DNA of 10,649 nucleotides from Roseiflexaceae bacterium (GTDB lineage Bacteria; Chloroflexota; Chloroflexia; Chloroflexales; Roseiflexaceae): NCBI GenBank assembly GCA_014381165.1, contig JACMIM010000820.1:1-10649 (forward strand). Reading direction: 5' to 3'. Of this stretch, positions 6,404-10,649 are shown in pieces. The notes below the pieces were generated by a model. That model was not told the origin of the DNA and searched no databases. It was given only the letters and a program-made list of their open reading frames with translations. The position numbers were made by a program, and so were the translations under genes. Position 1 is the stretch's first letter; every line of letters begins with the position of its first letter.

Positions 6404-6472
6404 AGGCGAGCGGCAACAGACAAGCGACACGCGGGTCTACCCGCGCGCGTCGCCTGTTGCCGCTCGCCTTTT
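6404..6472 (+). terminator. Intrinsic terminator with a composite stem
   Basis: Bases 6404-6419 pair perfectly with 6454-6469 (16 bp, AGGCGAGCGGCAACAG), and the 3' end runs into TTTT (6469-6472). Inside, GCGAC (6424-6428) pairs with GTCGC (6449-6453), and CGCGGGT (6430-6436) with ACCCGCG (6439-6445). The total stem is therefore about 28 pairs with two small internal loops. It directly follows the stop at 6398 of the acidic-protein gene. Confidence 0.85.
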
Positions 6473-6493
6473 GGCGTGTGACACAGGGTTTTG

Positions 6494-6594
6494 CGCCACC
6501 ACCACGGCCACCGGATGAATCCGGCGTCTGATACCCCCAAACGCGCTGAAGCGCGTTTTGCATCGCAGCAGCGGGTTTCAACCCGCCTGCTGCG
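6494..6594. repeat. Composite palindromic (REP-like) element, three hairpins
   Basis: Three palindromes lie in a row: CCGGAT/ATCCGG (6511-6524), AAACGCGCT/AGCGCGTTT (6539-6558) and a hairpin of CGCAGCA plus GCGGGTT pairing with AACCCGC plus TGCTGCG (6564-6594, one bulged C). The order of modules (CGCCACCAC, palindrome, GATA-containing spacer, ACGCGCT..AGCGCGT, spacer, GCGGG..CCCGC) matches the repeat at 3694-3894. This indicates one dispersed family. It separates the terminator from the miaB promoter. The rest of 6473-6614 shows no gene. Confidence 0.8.
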
Positions 6595-6614
6595 CCCACG
6601 CATTTCACCTTTCC

Positions 6615-6643
6615 TTGCGCGCTGCGTCGCGATGCGTTATACT
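6615..6643 (+). promoter_or_regulatory. Sigma70-type promoter for miaB operon
   Basis: TTGCGC (6615-6620) and TATACT (6638-6643) are spaced by 17 nt. The predicted start near 6650 leaves a leader of about 34 nt before the miaB ATG at 6684. The pair is nearly the same as the mcmB promoter on the other strand (TTGCGG, 17 nt, TATACT). Confidence 0.65.
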
Positions 6644-6683
6644 ACGCGGCTGCTGTGGAAAATCAATGTGCAGGAATATGCCC

Positions 6684-8066
6684 ATGAATGACCTGACACT
6701 GCTACCATTTGAGGCCTTCGCCCAGACACTGCCCAAACCCTCGCGAGACCTCACGCCGCGCGAGCGCCGCTACTACGTCTGGACAGTTGGCTGTCAGATG
6801 AATATCTCCGACTCCGAGCGGCTTGAAGCGGCGCTCCAGGGCGTCGGCTATGCGCCTGCTGAACGGCCGGAGGAAGCTAGCTTCATCGTGCTGAACTCGT
6901 GTAGTGTGCGCGCCTCGGCCGAGGAACGCATCATGGGCAAGCTCGGCGAACTCCAGCGGGTCAAGCGCGAGCAGCCGGATACCCGCGTGGTGCTGTGGGG
7001 CTGCATGGTCGGCCCGAACAATCTGTCGATCTTCAAGCAGAAGCTGCCAGTGGTCGATCACTTCGTTTCACCTTCAGCGGTCGATGAGGTGCTCGCGCTA
7101 GCTCCCAACCCGATCTACCAACTCGAAGACCCGGCGCTGCCAGTGGCCGACTGGACGCACCCGCCAGTTTCGGTGCATGTGCCAATCCAGTACGGCTGCA
7201 ATATGAGCTGCGCGTTCTGCGTGATCCCCTTGCGCCGTGGCCGCGAGCGCAGCCGCCCACTGGCCGAGATCGTCGACGAGGTAACGCGAATTGTGGCGCG
7301 GGGCGCAAAGGAAATCACGCTGCTGGGCCAGATCGTCGATTCGTGGGGGCACGATTTGCCAGGGCGGCCTGGCCTGGCCGATCTGCTGCGCGCCATCCAC
7401 GATGTACCGGGGCTGGTGCGGTTGCGCTTTCTCACCTCGCACCCAGCTTGGATGGTCGACAAGCTCATCCAGACGGTCGCCGAGCTGCCAAAGTGTATGC
7501 CTGAAATCAATTTGCCCGTGCAATCTGGCGACGATGGCATTCTGAAGATTATGCGCCGCGGCTACACCGTGCAGCGCTACCGCGACCTGATCGGCCGTAT
7601 CCGCGCGGCCATGCCGCACGTCGCAATGACAACCGACGTTATTGTTGGGCACCCAGGCGAACAGCGCCAGCACTTCCAAGGTACACTTGACCTCGCCAGT
7701 GAGATTCGCTTCGATAAGATTCATATTGCAGCTTACTCCTGGCGGCCCGGCACGCGCGCCGGCGAGATGGAAGAGAACCCTGAGTTCGCTGTGCCGGAGC
7801 CTGAGAAGCAGATTCGCCGGATCGAGCTGGAGCGTATGCAGGAGCAGATTTCGACCGAGCGTAATGCCGCCTATCTCGACCAAACCGTCGAGGTGCTGGT
7901 CGAGGGCGAAAGCAAAGGCAAATGGCGCGGGCGCACGCCACAGAATAAGCTGGTTTTTTTTAGCGACGCTGAGAACTGGACTGGCCGACTCGCGCTGGTA
8001 CACATCACCAAAACCGGTGCATGGTCGCTCCAGGGGCAGCTTGCCGGCGAGAGGATTCCCGCCTAA
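6684..8066 (+). CDS. miaB: tRNA methylthiotransferase MiaB
   Basis: A radical-SAM enzyme that adds the 2-methylthio group to N6-isopentenyladenosine at position 37 of tRNAs reading UNN codons. The 460-residue protein has all three domains. The UPF0004 N-terminus carries auxiliary-cluster cysteines C37 (VGCQMN), C73 (NSCSVR) and C107 (WGCMVG). The radical-SAM core has GCNMSCAFC (C172, C176, C179), RRGRERSR and VQSGDD. A C-terminal TRAM domain covers about 395-455. The family stretch LGQNVNSYG reads LGQIVDSWG here. The start is set at ATG 6684 because AGGAA (6672-6676) lies 7 nt before it. The frame stays open back to 6558, but that part is repeat DNA without family character. ATG 6678 is a near alternative. 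RimO and MtaB are less likely given the overall motif set. It heads an operon with the CPBP protease. Confidence 0.92.
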   Translation: MNDLTLLPFEAFAQTLPKPSRDLTPRERRYYVWTVGCQMNISDSERLEAALQGVGYAPAERPEEASFIVLNSCSVRASAEERIMGKLGELQRVKREQPDTRVVLWGCMVGPNNLSIFKQKLPVVDHFVSPSAVDEVLALAPNPIYQLEDPALPVADWTHPPVSVHVPIQYGCNMSCAFCVIPLRRGRERSRPLAEIVDEVTRIVARGAKEITLLGQIVDSWGHDLPGRPGLADLLRAIHDVPGLVRLRFLTSHPAWMVDKLIQTVAELPKCMPEINLPVQSGDDGILKIMRRGYTVQRYRDLIGRIRAAMPHVAMTTDVIVGHPGEQRQHFQGTLDLASEIRFDKIHIAAYSWRPGTRAGEMEENPEFAVPEPEKQIRRIELERMQEQISTERNAAYLDQTVEVLVEGESKGKWRGRTPQNKLVFFSDAENWTGRLALVHITKTGAWSLQGQLAGERIPA

Positions 8067-8911
8067 TGGCTGAAACCAATCTGGAGTTCACCACACCCGC
8101 CCCGGCAGCACGCCGCCTCTGGCCGCTCGCCGGGGTTGTCTGGATCGACCTGCTGATTACAGTGGCGCTGATCTTCATCGGCGTTCTTGCCGTTCAGATT
8201 GTGGGACTCGGCATCGCCGCGTTTCAGCAGGGGCTGAGTTTAGACGACATCCGCCGCCTCTCCCCGCAGGAACAGATCGCACTAATCGGCATGCCCGGCG
8301 TCTTTATCTCGGTGCTGCTACAAAACGTTATCTGTGTCGCCATACCGCTGATCCGGATCGGCCTAGTTCGGCGCGAACCGCTGGCACGCATTGGCATCAC
8401 GAGCGCGCAGTGGCCGCGCAACCTTGCGATCGGCGTGGGCGTGGGCCTTGCGGCGCTGATAACCAATATCGCGTTTGGCTGGTTCTTTTCACGGGTGCTT
8501 GGCATCGAGAACGACCAGAGCGCGCAGATGGCTCAATTCTTTCGTCCCGGCGATCTGCTTGGCCAGGCACTGTTCGCGGTGATGACGATCGTGCTAGCGC
8601 CGATTGGCGAGGAAACGCTGTTTCGCGGCTATCTGTTCAACGCGCTGCGCTCGGCGGGCGGGCGCGGCTGGCTGGTGGCGGCCTACCTGATCAGCGCTGG
8701 GCTATTTGCGAGCATTCACCTGTCCGGCGTCAGCCAGGGCGCAGTTGGGCTGCTCTTTCCGCTGTTTGTGATGGCGCTGATCTTTACTGCCGCGACGCAC
8801 TGGACGGGAAGCCTGGTTCCCGCGATTGTCGGCCACGCACTCAACAACAGCCTGGTCACGTTTGGCTTGATTGCTTGTGTAAACTTCCCAACAGAAGGGT
8901 GCCCGATCTAG
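8066..8911 (+). CDS. CPBP family intramembrane metalloprotease
   Basis: A 281-residue polytopic membrane protein of the CAAX protease/bacteriocin-processing (CPBP, Abi, PF02517) family, related to Rce1. The conserved motifs are intact: EExxxR as E182-E183-x-x-x-R187 in GEETLFRG, FxxxH ending at H218 in LFASIHLS, and HxxxN as H257-x-x-x-N261 in VGHALNNS. Hydrophobic segments lie near 20-50, 76-98, 119-140, 164-180, 203-218, 225-243 and 250-272. The substrate is unknown; bacterial members process peptides, regulators or signal proteins, and some have no known target. The ATG overlaps the miaB stop by one base (TAATG), with GAGGA at 8051-8055, so translation is probably coupled. An earlier in-frame start at 8021 lies inside miaB and has no support. 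Confidence 0.92.
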   Translation: MAETNLEFTTPAPAARRLWPLAGVVWIDLLITVALIFIGVLAVQIVGLGIAAFQQGLSLDDIRRLSPQEQIALIGMPGVFISVLLQNVICVAIPLIRIGLVRREPLARIGITSAQWPRNLAIGVGVGLAALITNIAFGWFFSRVLGIENDQSAQMAQFFRPGDLLGQALFAVMTIVLAPIGEETLFRGYLFNALRSAGGRGWLVAAYLISAGLFASIHLSGVSQGAVGLLFPLFVMALIFTAATHWTGSLVPAIVGHALNNSLVTFGLIACVNFPTEGCPI

Positions 8912-8961
8912 AACGTGTTGCGTATGCTGAACAACGCGCAACAGACACGAAGGAGCTTGTT

Positions 8962-9813
8962 TTGACGAAGCAGGATGAGAAGCAGCGCCAGCGGCGGCGG
9001 CTGCAAGACCGCGCGATCGAAGTGGCGGCGCGCAACCGCTGGTCGGAAGCAGTCCAAATCAATCGCCAGACAATCGAGTTGGGCGAAGACGTTGACACAT
9101 ACAATCGGCTGGGCAAAGCCTATTTCGAGCTGGGCGAGTTTGCACAGGCCCGCGATGCCTATGGCACAGCGCTGCGCCTGGTGCCGACAAACACGATTGC
9201 CCGCAAGAACTTCGAGCGAATCGAGAGCTTGATCACGCGGGCCGTCACGCCGCAGGTGTCCGACCGATCCAACCGCGAGCTGGTCGATCTGCGGTTGTTC
9301 ATCACCGAAACTGGCAAGACTGCGCTGACCGCGCTGGTCGATGTGCAGAAAGGGCCTGAGGTCGAGGCGGTCGTGACTGGTGAGAAGGTCGATCTGCGCG
9401 TCGAGGGCCGCAATGTGATGGTGGTCGATGCACTCGGCAATGTGCTTGGGCGGATCGAGCCGAAGCTGGCCCAGCGGCTGAACGAACTGATGAGCGGCGG
9501 TAATCGCTATATCGCCGCAATCGTCCAGACCGATGCCAAGCATATGCGCGTGCTGATCCGTGAAATCTACCAAGATCCCTCACAGCGTGGGCGCGTCTCG
9601 TTCCCCGGTAAGTTCAGCGAGGGCGCAATGCGCGGCTATATCGCCACTGGTGCCTACGAGGATATCGACGGCGATACGATGGACGACGACGACAGCTCCG
9701 ACGATGACACCGAGGTCGAAGAGAATGTCTTTGGCGGTGGCGACGAGGAAGAGCTGGGACTCGACGATATCGAGCCGGACATTGGCGACGACGACGACAT
9801 GAACGAAGAGTAG
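8962..9813 (+). CDS. TPR protein with acidic C-terminal tail
   Basis: A 283-residue cytoplasmic protein with no known function. A basic N-terminal helix (KQDEKQRQRRRLQDR, 3-17) leads into about two tetratricopeptide units (about 16-85, including TYNRLGKAYFELGEFAQARDAYGTALRLVP). A compact domain at about 105-215 (ALVDVQKG..VMVVDALGNVLGRIEP..RLNELMSGGNRYIAAIV..VLIREIYQDP) loosely recalls a HIRAN-like beta fold, which is inference. The tail (about 233-283) is very acidic, with DDDD runs. The start is TTG at 8962, chosen because AAGGAG (8950-8955) lies 6 nt upstream and no ATG or GTG is available nearby. The frame runs open to 8410, but that part overlaps the protease in another frame. It lies 50 nt behind the protease, probably in the miaB operon; a 7-bp hairpin (8916-8922 with 8937-8943) lies in the gap. 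Confidence 0.85.
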   Translation: MTKQDEKQRQRRRLQDRAIEVAARNRWSEAVQINRQTIELGEDVDTYNRLGKAYFELGEFAQARDAYGTALRLVPTNTIARKNFERIESLITRAVTPQVSDRSNRELVDLRLFITETGKTALTALVDVQKGPEVEAVVTGEKVDLRVEGRNVMVVDALGNVLGRIEPKLAQRLNELMSGGNRYIAAIVQTDAKHMRVLIREIYQDPSQRGRVSFPGKFSEGAMRGYIATGAYEDIDGDTMDDDDSSDDDTEVEENVFGGGDEEELGLDDIEPDIGDDDDMNEE

Positions 9814-9887
9814 CTACGGCTGTTGGGGGCGGCATGCCATGCCCCGAGATTGCTCACATACCGCAATCAGATAGTTCTGTTCTGCGC

Positions 9888-9916
9888 TTGTCTTGAATCA
9901 CGCAAGCTTCTATACT
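9888..9916 (+). promoter_or_regulatory. Promoter candidate for the 10028 gene pair
   Basis: TTGTCT (9888-9893) and TATACT (9911-9916) are spaced by 17 nt. The expected start near 9923 lies inside the left arm of the inverted repeat at 9918-9948. The leader to the ATG at 10028 would be about 105 nt. Elsewhere the 214-bp gap (9814-10027) holds a small GC hairpin (GGGGC 9826-9830 with GCCCC 9841-9845) without a T-run. Confidence 0.5.
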
Positions 9917-9917
9917 T

Positions 9918-9948
9918 TGGGCTGATTAGCATCCTGCTAATCAGCCCA
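9918..9948. promoter_or_regulatory. Perfect 14-bp inverted repeat at a predicted transcription start
   Basis: TGGGCTGATTAGCA (9918-9931) and its exact reverse complement (9935-9948) surround a 3-nt loop (TCC), followed by only TTT. It could be the terminator of the TPR gene, though it lies 104 nt after that stop and lacks a real U-run. It could also be a regulator-binding operator overlapping the start site, or a 5' stabilising hairpin of the next transcript. Confidence 0.7.
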
Positions 9949-10027
9949 TTTGCATGGCCTCACACGGCGTGTTTCGGCACCCTTCCGCTCCTGCTGCACC
10001 GCCAACCTACCAAAAGCGAGGACGACA

Positions 10028-10360
10028 ATGGATTTGCGCATCGACGACAAGGGCAAGTACTTCACCCAACGGGTAAGCAAAGATATGCTGCCTGCATTCA
10101 TTCGCACTGCTTCGCAGATTGTCGTCGGCAACATCTACACGCGCCCAGACCGGCGACTCAAGGATGAGCTGGAGGAAGACACCGCCAAATATCTTGCCAT
10201 CACCGATGCGCGGGTCTACGACGGGCACAGCGAGCAACTACTGTATCATAGCGCACTGATGCTGGTTGCATGCAGCCACATTGTCATGATTAGCCCGCTC
10301 GACGCCCACGAAGCGATTCGCGAGACGCCTTGGCAAGTGACAGATCGAGCAGAGCACTGA
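10028..10360 (+). CDS. Small conserved-looking protein of unknown function
   Basis: A 110-residue soluble protein. It begins MDLRIDDKGKYFTQRVSK at ATG 10028, behind GAGGA (10018-10022, 5-nt spacing). The longer reading from 9950 runs over the promoter hairpin region and is unsupported. The pattern of ASQIVVGNIYTRPDRRLKD, then YLAITDARVYD, then ALMLVACSHIVMISPLD, suggests a small beta-barrel-like fold. It recalls bacterial proteins of the DUF6812 type (a turn-rich strand, 'LAVTDA', then a hydrophobic 'I..I.P' strand). This is a memory-based guess, not a firm assignment. There is no signal peptide or membrane segment. The next gene begins one base after the stop, so the two are very likely cotranscribed and perhaps act together. 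Confidence 0.75.
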   Translation: MDLRIDDKGKYFTQRVSKDMLPAFIRTASQIVVGNIYTRPDRRLKDELEEDTAKYLAITDARVYDGHSEQLLYHSALMLVACSHIVMISPLDAHEAIRETPWQVTDRAEH

Positions 10361-10361
10361 C

Positions 10362-10649
10362 ATGAGCATTCAGCTACGCGAAATGGTGAACAATGCCGCC
10401 CCGCCCAGCGCCCAGGCCAGTGGCCCACACGCTCCAAACGTGCCAGTTGAGCCAACGTCGATTGCCGAGACTGGCATTGGGATGGGGTTTATCAATGATC
10501 TTATTCTCAAAATCGTATACTTCTATGGCAATATCACCGGGCAGCAGCTTGGCGAGGTGACGAAGCTGCCGTTTCTTGGTGTGATCGACCGGGCGCTCGA
10601 GTTCCTCAAACTTGAAGAGTATGTCGATATCATTGGCGCACAGGGCGGC
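10362..10649 (+). CDS. N-terminus of probable AAA-type ATPase (truncated by window)
   Basis: The frame opens at ATG 10362, one base after the previous stop (TGACATG), and stays open for 96 codons to the window edge. A low-complexity Ala/Pro-rich start (1-35, PPSAQASGPHAPNVPVEP) leads into ETGIGMGFINDLILKIVYFY, then GNITGQQLGEVTKLPF and LGVIDRALEFLKLEEYVDII. This is a winged-helix-like module. I recall this same module at the N-terminus of Chloroflexota and actinobacterial proteins that carry an AAA ATPase domain further on. The ATPase domain itself, with its Walker motifs, would lie beyond the window and is not seen. The ribosome binding site is weak, and translational coupling to the preceding gene is likely. 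The alternative is a stand-alone DNA-binding protein. Confidence 0.7.
   Translation, partial: MSIQLREMVNNAAPPSAQASGPHAPNVPVEPTSIAETGIGMGFINDLILKIVYFYGNITGQQLGEVTKLPFLGVIDRALEFLKLEEYVDIIGAQGG

Noticed and set aside
6558..6683. N-terminal extension of miaB starting inside a repeat
   Set aside because: It covers the palindromic repeat and the predicted promoter; homology-like sequence and a ribosome binding site begin at 6684.
7098..8003. 301-codon open frame antisense to miaB
   Set aside because: Antisense to a gene with intact family motifs; no ribosome binding site and no recognisable protein character.
8410..8961. Open frame extending the TPR protein 184 codons upstream
   Set aside because: It overlaps the CPBP protease in another frame, has no ribosome binding site, and the encoded residues look like a GC-rich shadow; TTG 8962 with AAGGAG is a better start.
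9950..10027. Upstream extension of the small protein to an ATG at 9950
   Set aside because: The start abuts a hairpin, has no ribosome binding site, and the segment (Arg, Cys and Ser-rich) looks noncoding; ATG 10028 has GAGGA upstream.

Overview
The window looks like a chromosomal segment of a GC-rich filamentous phototroph-type Chloroflexota (Roseiflexus/Chloroflexus/Kouleothrix-like). This is an inference from protein style: a separate cobalamin-binding methylmalonyl-CoA mutase subunit next to MeaB, a winged-helix-like N-terminus of a Chloroflexota-type AAA ATPase, and dispersed REP-like palindromes of the GCGGGCTTCTAGCCCGC kind. No rRNA, tRNA, CRISPR array, transposase or phage gene was seen. 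Most of the content is housekeeping, with repeat-filled intergenic regions.

Layout. Positions 1-163 hold a pair of REP-like palindromes and the leader of an AI-2E family (PF01594) membrane protein (164-1438, +). It converges on an HD-domain hydrolase (1564-2100, -). The 125-bp gap between them is filled by a heptanucleotide array: thirteen direct GAACRRA-type units, then four units in inverted orientation, giving a very long hairpin. A leftward cluster follows: the B12-binding subunit of methylmalonyl-CoA mutase (3185-3595), its G-protein chaperone MeaB (2163-3113) and then the HD gene, which also appears to have its own promoter. A 310-bp gap (3596-3905) carries the mcmB promoter and a tandemly duplicated, BIME-like repeat. 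A second leftward pair follows: a six-helix membrane protein of unknown function (4914-5528) and an NAD-type prephenate dehydrogenase (3906-4874).

The rest of the window runs rightward. First is an acidic protein of unknown family (5754-6398) closed by a strong intrinsic terminator. Next come another REP-like composite element, a clear promoter, and a probable operon of miaB (6684-8066), a CPBP intramembrane protease (8066-8911, overlapping miaB by one base) and a TPR protein with an acidic tail (8962-9813, TTG start). After a 214-bp gap with a promoter abutting a perfect 14-bp inverted repeat come a small protein of unknown function (10028-10360) and, one base later, the start of an AAA-type ATPase that runs off the window end.

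Mutase subunit and MeaB act together in B12-dependent acyl-CoA rearrangement. The catalytic large subunit is not in this window. Four putative promoters share the -10 hexamer TATACT. The least explained items are the heptad array with its inversion, the modular palindromic repeat family, the possible leaderless HD mRNA, and the unknown small protein/ATPase pair at the right edge.
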